The notes under the pieces are model-generated. The model did no database searches, was not told the DNA's origin, and saw only the letters and a program-made list of their open reading frames with translations. A stretch of 64,000 nucleotides of DNA from assembly GCF_004118635.1 (NCBI RefSeq), contig NZ_SDGU01000009.1:90778-154777 (forward strand). The letters are read 5' to 3'. The stretch is from Chlorobaculum sp. 24CR. Lineage in GTDB: Bacteria > Bacteroidota > Chlorobiia > Chlorobiales > Chlorobiaceae. Both the position numbers and the translations under genes were made by a program. Within the stretch, counting starts at the first letter, position 1. Each line of letters starts with the position of its first letter. Shown here in pieces: positions 55,074 through 63,964 of this stretch.

Positions 55074-56045
55074 ATGACCCTCGTTCTCGGCATCATCACC
55101 ATCCCGCTCCTCGCTGGACTCGGCTTGCTCGTCAAGTACCGCATCAAGCGCTGGAAGCAAAAACAGCGGCGGCAGCAAAACGATGTCTGGTCGATCGGTT
55201 TGTATGAAGGGCCGGATCCCGTCACGCTCGCGCCCGCACCCGGAATCCGCAATCCGATCCTGACGGCGAAGGAGGTCACCGATGTGCCCGCGAGATTCGT
55301 CGCCGATCCGTTCATGATCGAGCGCGACGGAGCGTTCCACCTCTTTTTCGAGCTGCTCAACACGAAGCGGAAGATGGGCGAAATCGGCCATGCCGTCAGC
55401 GACGACCTGAAGACATGGCGCTACAGCCACGTCGTGCTCCGGGAACGGTTCCACCTCTCTTATCCGTATGTTTTTGAACACGATGGCGAGATGTACATGA
55501 TTCCCGAGTGCGCCAAATCGAAATCGATCCGGCTCTACAAGGCAGCCTCGTTTCCGGACGACTGGCGGCCAATCGTGACGCTCCTGCATGGCGACAAACG
55601 CAAGGTGCCGCTGCTCGACCCGTCGATCGTCTTCCACGACGGCCACTGGTATCTCTTCAGCTACATGCGCAAGGTGAACAATCTCCATCTGCATGTCGCC
55701 GAAACGCTCACCGGCCCGTGGACCGAGCACCCGGCAAGTCCCGTCTTCAGGAACAGCGACCACTTCGCGCGACCCGGCGGTCGGGTCGTCAGGGACGGCG
55801 CGGTGCTCTACCGCTTCGCGCAGGACGGCCAGCCTCGCTACGGCAGCAAGGCTTGGGGCTTTCGCATCACCGAGCTGACGCCGACCACCTACCGCGAAGA
55901 GGCGGTTTCCGACACTCCGGTGGTGCAGGAGGGAAACGAGGTCTGGAACGGCAGGGGGATGCACACCGTCGATCCGCACCGGATGCCCGATGGCCGATGG
56001 ATCGCGCTGGTGGATGGACTCAGAAACGGCAACATGGCCAAATGA
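55074..56045 (+). CDS. GINT1-type N-terminal domain protein (beta-propeller, possible glycan enzyme)
   Basis: 323 residues. An N-terminal membrane anchor (MTLVLGIITIPLLAGLGLLV) is followed by a five-bladed-propeller-like domain. Its segments are SIGLYEGPDPVTLAP, NPILTAKEVTDVPARFVADPFMI, HLFFELLNTKRKMGEIGHAVSDDLKTWRY, LSYPYVFEHDGEMYMIPE, and DPSIVFHDGHWYLFS. These match the domain found in glucosamine inositolphosphorylceramide transferase and in many bacterial polysaccharide loci. Catalytic activity in bacteria is not established. Its TGA overlaps the next gene's ATG (ATGA, 56042-56045). Confidence 0.75.
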   Translation: MTLVLGIITIPLLAGLGLLVKYRIKRWKQKQRRQQNDVWSIGLYEGPDPVTLAPAPGIRNPILTAKEVTDVPARFVADPFMIERDGAFHLFFELLNTKRKMGEIGHAVSDDLKTWRYSHVVLRERFHLSYPYVFEHDGEMYMIPECAKSKSIRLYKAASFPDDWRPIVTLLHGDKRKVPLLDPSIVFHDGHWYLFSYMRKVNNLHLHVAETLTGPWTEHPASPVFRNSDHFARPGGRVVRDGAVLYRFAQDGQPRYGSKAWGFRITELTPTTYREEAVSDTPVVQEGNEVWNGRGMHTVDPHRMPDGRWIALVDGLRNGNMAK

Positions 56046-57217
56046 AAAAGAAAACCTTCGTCATACTCTGCTCGGAATATCCGCCTTACATGGGTGGCAT
56101 CGCGCTCTGGGCGGAGAACCTGCTGAAGACGCTGACCGCGAACGGTTACGAGGCCGTCGTGCTGACCCACCTTACCCGAAGCCACAAGAAAAAGGGCGTC
56201 CGCTCGACGCGGGAGGTGCGCTACCTCGCCGGGCACGACTGGCAGAAGTTCCACTGGCTCTACCGGCTTCCGACGCTGCTGAAGTACATGGCGACGCGCA
56301 GGGAGCTGATTCTCGTTGCCGCGACCTGGGACGACCTGCAAATCATCCATCGCCTCAAGCCGCTGTTCGGGTTCAAAATCTATTGCGCCTCGCACGGCAC
56401 GGATGTCACCAAACACGTCTTTCCGAGAAAGCACAAGGTGATCGAAAAAATCAACCGTATTTACGGCTCCGCCGATCTCTTCATGCCGGTCAGCAAGTCG
56501 CTCGACCTCATCGCCCGGTCGATGTACCCGAATCTCCGCTGCCCAAGCCTCGTGCTCGGCTGCAATGTGCTGACCGATGTTTTCGTCCCCGAACATGACC
56601 CGGAAAAGAAGAGGGCGCTGCGCAAGCAGTTCGGCATCGCGCCGGAGTGCAAGCTGCTCGTCACCGTGGGCCGCATGGTAGCGGTCAAGGGGTTCCGTCA
56701 TGTCGTCATGGCCGTGGCCGCCCTGCGCGAGCGTTACCCGGATATGACCTACATGATCGTCGCCGACCGTGACGAACCGGAATGCTTGCTGCTCGACAGG
56801 CTCCTCGAGGAGCTGCATCTCGAAGAGCGGGTACGCATCCATCCCAAGATGGACAACCGTGAGCTGCCCAAACTCCTCCAGGCTGCGGACATTTTCGTGC
56901 TCACCTCCGAGCCGGTCTATTACCCGTCCTATCAGGAGGAGGGATTGCCGAGAGTGATCCCCGAGGCGAGCGCCTGCGAGATTCCGGTCATCGTCAGCAC
57001 CACGGGCGGACTGTCGGAAGGGGTGATCGACGGGCAAACCGGACTGGTCGTGCCGAACGGCGACCAGGAGGCGTTGAAGCGAAGCATTTGCGCTCTCCTC
57101 GACGACCCGGAAAAGGCGCGCGAAATGGGAAGAAAGGGACGGCAGTTCGTGCTCGAACAGTTCTCCGACACGAGCATGACCGCCAAAATTCTCGCCATGG
57201 CCGCAGAGGAGCAGTAA
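56042..57217 (+). CDS. GT4 glycosyltransferase
   Basis: 391 residues from ATG 56042. It opens FVILCSEYPPYMGGIALWAENLLKTL. The donor domain has LLVTVGRMVAVKGFRHVVMAV, RIHPKMDNRELPKLLQAADIFVLTSEPVYYPSYQEEGLPRVIPEASACEIPVIVSTTGGLSEGV. The QEEGLPRVIPEA box is the GT4 signature, with the insert VYYPSY before it. It overlaps the GINT1-like gene by 4 bp and is followed by a GT2 gene after 2 bp, so the three form one tight translational unit. Confidence 0.9.
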   Translation: MKKKTFVILCSEYPPYMGGIALWAENLLKTLTANGYEAVVLTHLTRSHKKKGVRSTREVRYLAGHDWQKFHWLYRLPTLLKYMATRRELILVAATWDDLQIIHRLKPLFGFKIYCASHGTDVTKHVFPRKHKVIEKINRIYGSADLFMPVSKSLDLIARSMYPNLRCPSLVLGCNVLTDVFVPEHDPEKKRALRKQFGIAPECKLLVTVGRMVAVKGFRHVVMAVAALRERYPDMTYMIVADRDEPECLLLDRLLEELHLEERVRIHPKMDNRELPKLLQAADIFVLTSEPVYYPSYQEEGLPRVIPEASACEIPVIVSTTGGLSEGVIDGQTGLVVPNGDQEALKRSICALLDDPEKAREMGRKGRQFVLEQFSDTSMTAKILAMAAEEQ

Positions 57218-57219
57218 AG

Positions 57220-58230
57220 ATGCCGCAGCCCACGGTCACCGTTCTCATGCCCGTGCACAACGGGGAGCGCTACCTGAAGGAGGCCATCGAGAGCATCCTC
57301 GCGCAGACCTTCGCGGATTTCGAGTTTCTCGTCATCGACGACGGTTCGACCGACCGGAGCCGCCAGATCGTCGAATCGTACGGCAACCCGAGAATCGTGC
57401 TCGTCGCGAACGCCGACAACCGGGGCACCGTGCACGTGCTCAATCAGGGCATCGCACTGGCGAAAGGCAGGTACATCGCCCGCATGGATGCCGACGACAT
57501 CAGCCTCCCAGAACGGCTCGAAAGGCAGGTGCGCTTCATGGACGAACACTCCGAAGTCGGTGTTTCGGGAGCGGGCATGCGCGTCCTCAAAAAGGGAAAG
57601 CTCAAAAACACCATGATGCTGCCCACGGGCGACCAGGAACTCAAAATCCAGCTCCTCTTCAGCACCTGTTTATACCACCCGACGGTCATCATCCGCACGG
57701 AGCTGGCAAAAGCGCATCCCTATCCGGACAATCTCGTTTACACACAAGACTACAACTACTGGACGCGACTCGCGCCCCTCGCCCGCTTCGCCAACATCGA
57801 CGAAATATTGCTCCATTTCCGCGAGCACGAGGGGCAGATCAGCACCAGAAAAGCTGACTTGCAGATCACCAACGCAAGAGCATTGAGGACGGAATACCTG
57901 AAGCGACTGGCGGGCGAGGTCTCTGACGAACAGCTTGCGATTCACCACGCCATCGCGGAAAACCGGAACGACATCGACCTCGAACAAGCGAAAGCGTGGC
58001 TTGAAGAACTGGTCGGGACGAACGACGCGACGGGGATGTTCGATGCGGAGATATTCCGCCGCGAAATGGGCCGAAAGTGGTGGCTTGTCTGCCGGAAGAA
58101 TACCGGGCACGGCAAAGCGACTTTGCGAGTGTACCGCTCGTCATTTTTGCAACCGCTGTACCGGCCAGAAATAAAAAAATACCTGAAATTCCTGCTGCGT
58201 TGCATGACGAAGAGTGTCAAAATCAGCTAA
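57220..58230 (+). CDS. GT2 glycosyltransferase
   Basis: 336 residues from ATG 57220, with GGAG upstream and the previous TAA 2 bp away. The GT-A core is VTVLMPVHNGERYLKEAIESILAQTFADFEFLVIDDGSTDRS, followed by NRGTVHVLNQGIALAKGRYIARMDADDISLPERLERQ. MDADD is the metal/nucleotide-binding DXD region. The C-terminal TQDYNYWTRLA segment includes the ED/QD catalytic-base position as Q-D. About 60 basic, helical residues end the protein. Confidence 0.92.
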   Translation: MPQPTVTVLMPVHNGERYLKEAIESILAQTFADFEFLVIDDGSTDRSRQIVESYGNPRIVLVANADNRGTVHVLNQGIALAKGRYIARMDADDISLPERLERQVRFMDEHSEVGVSGAGMRVLKKGKLKNTMMLPTGDQELKIQLLFSTCLYHPTVIIRTELAKAHPYPDNLVYTQDYNYWTRLAPLARFANIDEILLHFREHEGQISTRKADLQITNARALRTEYLKRLAGEVSDEQLAIHHAIAENRNDIDLEQAKAWLEELVGTNDATGMFDAEIFRREMGRKWWLVCRKNTGHGKATLRVYRSSFLQPLYRPEIKKYLKFLLRCMTKSVKIS

Positions 58231-58303
58231 TGTGAACCCAATCTGAAATGAAGTAGAATTCAGGACTATTTTTTTCAAAAAAACAAAATAACCCGAGCAA
58301 CAC

Positions 58304-59245
58304 ATGAAAAAAAAGTTAGGGCTATTCCTTCCGGAAGTCAGCGATGATTACAACAAGGTATCCGCCTCGATATGGATTCGCGCCCTGCAAATGGTTACGC
58401 ATTACAAGAACCTGGGATTTGATGTCTCCATCAACAAGCCCTTGAGATTTTATGATATAGCGATAGTCTATCGACTGGCGACAAAAAAGAACTTGCTTCT
58501 TTGCAAGGCACTGCGAAAAACAGCCAAAAAAGTGTACTTCGATTCCGTCGTCAACTATTTTGTTGAACATAGTGGCTGCAATGCAGAACAGGTATATTAT
58601 CAAAAAAAAATTGCCGAGGTGTGCGACGGCATCATTTGCAGCACTGAAAATATTGCCTCTTATGCAAAGCGCTTCAACAGCAATATCCATATAATGGATG
58701 ATCCTATCGACACCGAATACTTTCATCTTCAAAAATCGAACATCAATTATCAAAACCCTATATTTGGCTGGTCTGGCGTCTCCAGCAAAGCACACTTTCT
58801 CAATAATTTCAGCAGCATCATTGACAACAAAATAATTTTGATTTGCGATGAAAAAATTCACAATCAGAAAATTGATTTTAACTTCAAATACATGCCATGG
58901 AGATACGAGACATTTCCAAATCATCTCATGGATTGCGATATCGCCCTCTTGCCGAGAACCTATATAGACGATCCATATAATCTTGGACACAGCTCTTTCA
59001 AGGCATTGGTTTTTGCAATAACAGGCATCCCCATTATTGCCAACAAATTACCATCGTATGAAAAACTTGCGTCACTATATGAATCCATAGTTTTTCTGGA
59101 AGAAAATGCCGATAATATAGATTCATGTATTAACAAACTGATCGCCAAACCAGCTCCCGACACAACAAAGATTCGATCTTTTTATTCATGCGAAAATCAG
59201 GCGTTACGCCTGCGAGACTTCTTCTTCAATGAAAACACCATCTAA
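58304..59245 (+). CDS. Glycosyltransferase (GT1/GT4-like), AT-rich
   Basis: 313 residues, coding-like throughout, with an N-terminal domain starting KLGLFLPEVSDDYNKVSASIW. A donor-type half contains FGWSGVSSKAHFLNNF, and DIALLPRTYIDDPYNLGHSSFKALVFAITGIPIIANKLPSYEKL, which is the GT4 region in which the usual E-G-x-P is replaced by GHSSFKAL. Codons favour A/T strongly, unlike the GC-rich genes on its left, which points to recent transfer. It is probably functional. The substrate is unknown. Confidence 0.72.
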   Translation: MKKKLGLFLPEVSDDYNKVSASIWIRALQMVTHYKNLGFDVSINKPLRFYDIAIVYRLATKKNLLLCKALRKTAKKVYFDSVVNYFVEHSGCNAEQVYYQKKIAEVCDGIICSTENIASYAKRFNSNIHIMDDPIDTEYFHLQKSNINYQNPIFGWSGVSSKAHFLNNFSSIIDNKIILICDEKIHNQKIDFNFKYMPWRYETFPNHLMDCDIALLPRTYIDDPYNLGHSSFKALVFAITGIPIIANKLPSYEKLASLYESIVFLEENADNIDSCINKLIAKPAPDTTKIRSFYSCENQALRLRDFFFNENTI

Positions 59246-59472
59246 GCATATGGCAGTAAAAATGTCTCTATAACAACGGGATAATTGCTAATTCAGCAAC
59301 GCTCACTTGCAATGAACTTGTTTTTATAAAGCGCAAAAAAGCAGAGCCAGTCATTATTTTTTATCGCCAGAAAAATTATTTTGACTTTTAAAATTCACTA
59401 ACAAAATCATAAAAAAGATAGAGCTTCAATACGAAGCGAATACACAAAATATAGCGATACGAACGCTTTTTT

Positions 59473-59748
59473 ATGCCCCCTACCCCTTTTCTTCATTTAC
59501 AACATTTCGCTCAAAGTCTGGAAATGGAGCGGCATGCTCGAACGCGAGCTGACGCCGTACCGGAAGTATGTCGAAAAAGGGTACGGGTGTCGTTCATCAC
59601 CGACGGCCGCCAAGACAAAAAGCCTTACCCGGAAAAACCGCAAGGCATCGAAATCCTCTACAACGAGTTCAGGCGGCACTCCCGGTACGAAGAAAACCCG
59701 AAAATCCTGCTCGAAGCTATAGCGGCAGGCTCTGCGGTCATCCACTAA
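59473..59748 (+). pseudogene. Internally deleted GT4 glycosyltransferase copy
   Basis: The first 200 bases (59473-59673) match the start of the intact GT4 gene at 60753 base by base (for example CTCGAACGCGAG, TACCGGAAGTATGTCGAAAA, AACGAGTTCAGG). The last 65 (about 59681-59745) match its EGxP signature region (YEENPKILLEAIAAGSAVI against YEGHPKTLIEAMAAGATVI). About 610 bp corresponding to residues 68-270 are missing, and the tail ends at a stop. A one-base insertion near the start and a one-base loss near 59580 scramble the segment between them. The remaining 91-residue frame cannot form a GT-B enzyme. Confidence 0.85.
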
Positions 59749-59789
59749 CTCGATCAACGACTTTACGGCACAACTCCACTTCAAAAACA

Positions 59790-60535
59790 ATGAATGAACC
59801 TTGGCAAATGAACAGCAAAATTGTGGTTTATACGGCGCTTTTTGGTGAGTACGACGACCTGAAAACCCCTCCGGAACCGATCGATGGATGCGATTTCGTC
59901 TGCTTCACCAATAACCGCAAGCTCATATCCGGAACATTCGACATACGATACCTCGACCTCAAAGGCATGGATAACACCAGGCGGAACCGCATGGTGAAAC
60001 TGCTCCCCCACCGGTTCTTTCCTGATCACGAATATTCAATCTACATAGATGGCTCAGTCTCCATAAAACGAACCGATATAAGGGACTTTGCCTTGAGCCA
60101 TCTGGTTAAGCACAACTGGGCTGCATTTTCCCACTCAAGCAGAAACTGCATCTATGAAGAACTCGAAGCCTGTATCGAACGGCAGAAAGACGATCCGGTA
60201 ACCATGAGGCGACAGATCAAGCACTACCGCCGCATGGGCCATCCGGAAAAGTATGGCCTGACGGAAAACACCATATTCTTCGCCGCCATAACCAGCCCAA
60301 CATCATTCGATTTTCTGAACTCTGGTGGCAGGAGCTGCAACGGCACAGCAAACGCGACCAGCTAAGCTTTGCGTATGTTGCCAGGAATGAGCAGCTCGAA
60401 TACGCTCTCCTGCCCGGAACAATCCGGAATAACGACCACTTCGAGATACACGCCCACAAGCACAAGAAAACGCCGGCACAGAAGCTTCTGAAATCACTGA
60501 AAAAAACATTTTCAAAACAACAAAACCTGACCTGA
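59790..60535 (+). pseudogene. DUF616 (TOD1/MUCI70-like) protein with a frameshift
   Basis: The first frame (59790-60365, 191 residues) shows the DUF616 glycosyltransferase-like pattern: KIVVYTALFGEYDDLKTP, DFVCFTNNRKL, RRNRMVKLLPHRFFPDHEYSIYIDGSVSI and IKHYRRMGHPEKYGLTEN. It then runs out of homology at 60281. In the +1 frame the sequence continues as RRHNQPNIIRFSELWWQELQRHSKRDQLSFAYVARNEQ to a TGA at 60533-60535, which is the expected family C terminus (RRHN...W..E....S.RDQLSF). Loss of one C in the CGCCGCC run explains it. Either it is a pseudogene or a sequencing error. Confidence 0.85.
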
Positions 60536-60752
60536 TGACCAGAAGCCTGTCCGTCCAGGCACGCCAATCCGGGAAGCCGAGATCGAAAATTTCGATTCGA
60601 TTTGTCTATTTTACGCCAGTAGATTTTCTCACTTTTCAATCGCATGGCAGTGAAAGTCAGCGTCGGCATACTTATAATGGCTGACTCCGGCATCTTCAGG
60701 CAAAGCTGGCATTGTTCTGACCTAACTCCTTGCACAACAACGTGATACGCCA

Positions 60753-61874
60753 ATGCACCTCGTCCTCTTCTTCACCCACGACACTTCGCTCAGGGCCTGG
60801 GAGCGGAGCGGGATGCTCGAACGCGAGGTGGCGCTCTACCGGAAGTATGTCGAAAAGGCTGTGCGGGTGTCGTTCGTCACCTACGGTCGGTGGGACAAAC
60901 AGCGCTACGCGGAAAAACTGCGAGGCATCAAAATTCTCTGCAACGAGTTCAGGCTGCCGCTCGGCCTCTACACCCGGATGATCCCGCTCCTGCACGGCAA
61001 GGTTTTGCGGCAGTGCAGCGTCATCAAGTCCAACCAGACCCCCGGCGCTCTGACGGCGCTCGCGGCGGCGCGGCGCTACAACAAGCCCATGCTCGCCCGC
61101 TGCGGCTACATGCACTCGGAGTTCGTCGCCAACCAGCACGGCGCGGACTCTCAAGAGGCGCGGCAGGCGCTCGACGACGAGCGGAAGCTTTTCGGCCAGG
61201 CCGACGCCATCGAGGTGACGACGCCGATGATGCGCGACAGCATCATCGAACGCATTCCCGGCAGCGCGACGAAGATCACCGTGACGCCAAACTACGTCGA
61301 TACCGAGAGCTTTTCGCCGCGAGATGCCGAAAAAGAGATCGACCTGCTCTTCATCGGCAGGCTCAATCCGCAAAAAAATCTGGAGGCGCTCCTCGATGCG
61401 CTGCGCGGACTGAAGCTCAAAACGGTCATCATCGGCAGCGGCCCGCTGGAAAACGAGCTGAAAGAGAAAGCTCGCGCCCAAGATCTCGACATCGACTGGA
61501 AGGGAAATCTGCCCAACACCGAACTGCCGGGATTTTTGAACCGGTCGAAAATATTCATCCTGCCCTCCCATTACGAAGGCCACCCGAAAACCCTGATCGA
61601 AGCGATGGCGGCGGGCGCCACTGTCATCGGCGCGAACGCGCCGGGCATCCGCGAGGTCGTCACGCACGGCAAAAACGGCTGGCTGTGCGAAACCAGCGCG
61701 GAGAGCATCCGAAAATCGATTACGACGCTCATCGATTCAGAGCAGCTCAGATACGATCTCGGCAAGAACGCAAGAGCCTTTGCCCTCGACAACTACTCGC
61801 TCGACATCATCGCCAGGCGGGAATTGGCGCTGCTCGAAAAATTGAGGCGTTGCGAAATTTCACGCGATAAATAA
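60753..61874 (+). CDS. GT4 glycosyltransferase (intact parent-type copy)
   Basis: 373 residues. It opens LVLFFTHDTSLRAWERSGMLEREVALYRKYVEKA, and the donor domain has DLLFIGRLNPQKNLEALLDAL, IIGSGPLENEL, ILPSHYEGHPKTLIEAMAAGATVIGANAPGIREVV (the EGHPKTLIEAM signature). It is complete and in frame. It is the likely relative of the decayed copy 1 kb upstream. It closes the GT run before an AT-rich acyltransferase. Confidence 0.92.
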   Translation: MHLVLFFTHDTSLRAWERSGMLEREVALYRKYVEKAVRVSFVTYGRWDKQRYAEKLRGIKILCNEFRLPLGLYTRMIPLLHGKVLRQCSVIKSNQTPGALTALAAARRYNKPMLARCGYMHSEFVANQHGADSQEARQALDDERKLFGQADAIEVTTPMMRDSIIERIPGSATKITVTPNYVDTESFSPRDAEKEIDLLFIGRLNPQKNLEALLDALRGLKLKTVIIGSGPLENELKEKARAQDLDIDWKGNLPNTELPGFLNRSKIFILPSHYEGHPKTLIEAMAAGATVIGANAPGIREVVTHGKNGWLCETSAESIRKSITTLIDSEQLRYDLGKNARAFALDNYSLDIIARRELALLEKLRRCEISRDK

Positions 61875-61924
61875 TAGCGAAACAAGCAAAAACAGACTTT
61901 TATCCGGCACCATAATTATAGAAC

Positions 61925-63964
61925 ATGAAAATACATTATCGCCCTGATATTGATGGATTAAGAGCTATTGCAGTTCTGTCTGTTCTTTTCTTTCATACAG
62001 AAATACCTGGTTTTAGTGGCGGATTTGTTGGTGTCGATATTTTCTTTGTCATTTCAGGATACCTGATTACCCTTATTCTCCTCAAGGATATTGAAGAGGA
62101 TAAATTTTCCATTGTAAGGTTTTACGAAAAAAGGATCAGACGAATTTATCCCGCGCTTTTTGCCGTCATCTTTTTCATACTCATTGCAGGCTTTTTCTTC
62201 ATGGCTCAGGATGCTTTCGATGCGCTTGGAGAAAGCATTACGGCAGCCACTCTTTTCTGGTCGAACATCCTGTTTCAAAAACAATCTGGCTATTTTGAAG
62301 CACCATCGTTTCAAAAGCCGTTGCTTCATACCTGGTCGCTGGCTATCGAAGAGCAATACTACGTTATATTCCCACTACTCCTATCACAGCTCCATAAGTT
62401 TAAAAAGCAACAAGCATTCAACATAATACTGCTCCTCTGGATTATTTCTTTTGGATCAAGCATCTATTACATTCATGATTACCAGCGGGCAACTTTTTAT
62501 TTTCTTCAATTCCGCGCCTGGGAGCTCCTGACAGGGACTCTTTTAGCTTTTCATGTATTTCCTTCATTGAAGTCGGAACGCTTTCGCGATGCGGCCTCCT
62601 TGACAGGACTAATCCTTGTTCTGGGAAGTGTCTGGTTCTATAGCGAAAACACCCTGTTTCCCGGCTTGAGCGCATTTGTCCCGGTGCTTGGCGCAGGTTT
62701 GATTATTCATAGCGGCATCAACATTGGCCAAAAAGAGTCTGGTATTGGCAACAGAATTTTAAGTTTCAAACCGCTCGTCGTCATCGGATTGATCTCTTAT
62801 TCCCTCTATCTCTGGCACTGGCCGATTCTTGCCTTCGAGAAGTACCTGATTTTCTGGCGCTATGGGCTTCCCGATGCCATCACCATTATAGCCATCTCGC
62901 TTGCGCTTGCATTCTTGTCATGGAAATATATCGAAAAACCGTTCAGGAGCGGCAAGGCCCTGCTACAGCAAAGAGGCCCCCTTTTTGCTGTAGCTCTAAC
63001 GATAATGTTTGTCAGCGCAGCCTCGGGCAGAGTTATCCATTTACAGCAGGGCATGCCATGGCGAAATAACCCCGGTGCAACAATCAGTATGAAAACCGAT
63101 CCTGCATGGATTGAGCATGAGGCAAGAGACAAGTGGATCGATGGCATGAAAGATGGCAATCAGCCACCGGTCATCGGGTTTTCCAGGTCAACACCATCAT
63201 TCGCATTGTGGGGAGATTCACATGCCGTGGCGCTTGCATCAGGCCTTGAAAAAAAAGCAATGGCTTATCATGTTTCCGGTTACAATATCAGCCGAACCGG
63301 TGTGCGCCCCTTGTTGGGAATGGATCGCATCAGAGGAGAACACGATGAGGTCGGACATAATAACGCCGTCATCAACTTCCTGCGCCACCATCCTGAAGTC
63401 AAAACGGTTATCATTGCTGCGGAGTGGTCTGATATTCCGTCAACTTCGTATCGCGATATTTACGATCAGTTCCATCAGGGTGAAAGCCAGGAAAAGCTAC
63501 TGAGAACAGGATTATCGCGATCTGTTGATACACTTCGTTCGATGGGTAAAGACGTAATAGTGGTAATGGATGTGCCGAGGCTCAAAAAAGACCCGAACAG
63601 TTTGCTATTTATCAGTAAACGCTTGAACATCCCGGTTTCCGTTATTTCATCAAACAAGGAGGATTATTTTGAATTGAACAAAATACCTTTCAAGGCAATA
63701 CATGATATATCAGAGAATAGAAATATAACAGTGCTTCATCCTGAAAAAATGTTGTTTGACAGTTCTGGCAAAGCGTTGCCAATGCATTCAGGAAATTTCC
63801 TCTATGTTGACGACAACCATCTGTCAGCATATGGTTCAGCTTATGTATCCGTGATATTCAACCCTTTATTCACTCAAAAAGTAGCTAATAAAAAAAATGA
63901 TTTTAAAATAAAGGATCCTCGAAGCAGAGCTTCGAGGTATTTAGAAGAGTTGGAGCTGCTGTGA
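61925..63964 (+). CDS. OafA-type acyltransferase with SGNH domain
   Basis: 679 residues. An acyltransferase-3 membrane domain with about ten helices (residues 1-360) begins YRPDIDGLRAIAVLSVLFFHTEIPGFSGGFVGVDIFFVISGYLI. It contains FYEKRIRRIYPALF and the LHTWSLAIEEQYY and SLYLWHWPIL motifs. A C-terminal SGNH-like domain has ALWGDSHAVALA and the DDNHLS block with the catalytic Asp and His. It should O-acetylate the surface polysaccharide. AT-rich codon use suggests transfer. The last codons run through a perfect hairpin (63918-63938), and the gene ends 36 bp from the window edge. Confidence 0.92.
   Translation: MKIHYRPDIDGLRAIAVLSVLFFHTEIPGFSGGFVGVDIFFVISGYLITLILLKDIEEDKFSIVRFYEKRIRRIYPALFAVIFFILIAGFFFMAQDAFDALGESITAATLFWSNILFQKQSGYFEAPSFQKPLLHTWSLAIEEQYYVIFPLLLSQLHKFKKQQAFNIILLLWIISFGSSIYYIHDYQRATFYFLQFRAWELLTGTLLAFHVFPSLKSERFRDAASLTGLILVLGSVWFYSENTLFPGLSAFVPVLGAGLIIHSGINIGQKESGIGNRILSFKPLVVIGLISYSLYLWHWPILAFEKYLIFWRYGLPDAITIIAISLALAFLSWKYIEKPFRSGKALLQQRGPLFAVALTIMFVSAASGRVIHLQQGMPWRNNPGATISMKTDPAWIEHEARDKWIDGMKDGNQPPVIGFSRSTPSFALWGDSHAVALASGLEKKAMAYHVSGYNISRTGVRPLLGMDRIRGEHDEVGHNNAVINFLRHHPEVKTVIIAAEWSDIPSTSYRDIYDQFHQGESQEKLLRTGLSRSVDTLRSMGKDVIVVMDVPRLKKDPNSLLFISKRLNIPVSVISSNKEDYFELNKIPFKAIHDISENRNITVLHPEKMLFDSSGKALPMHSGNFLYVDDNHLSAYGSAYVSVIFNPLFTQKVANKKNDFKIKDPRSRASRYLEELELL
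63918..63938. repeat. Perfect hairpin inside the acyltransferase 3' end
   Basis: CCTCGAAGC/GCTTCGAGG 9-bp stem with a 3-nt loop, coding for residues in PRSRASRYLEE. The upstream codons are AT-rich, so this GC block looks like a small mobile hairpin that has replaced or extended the original C terminus. Confidence 0.6.
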
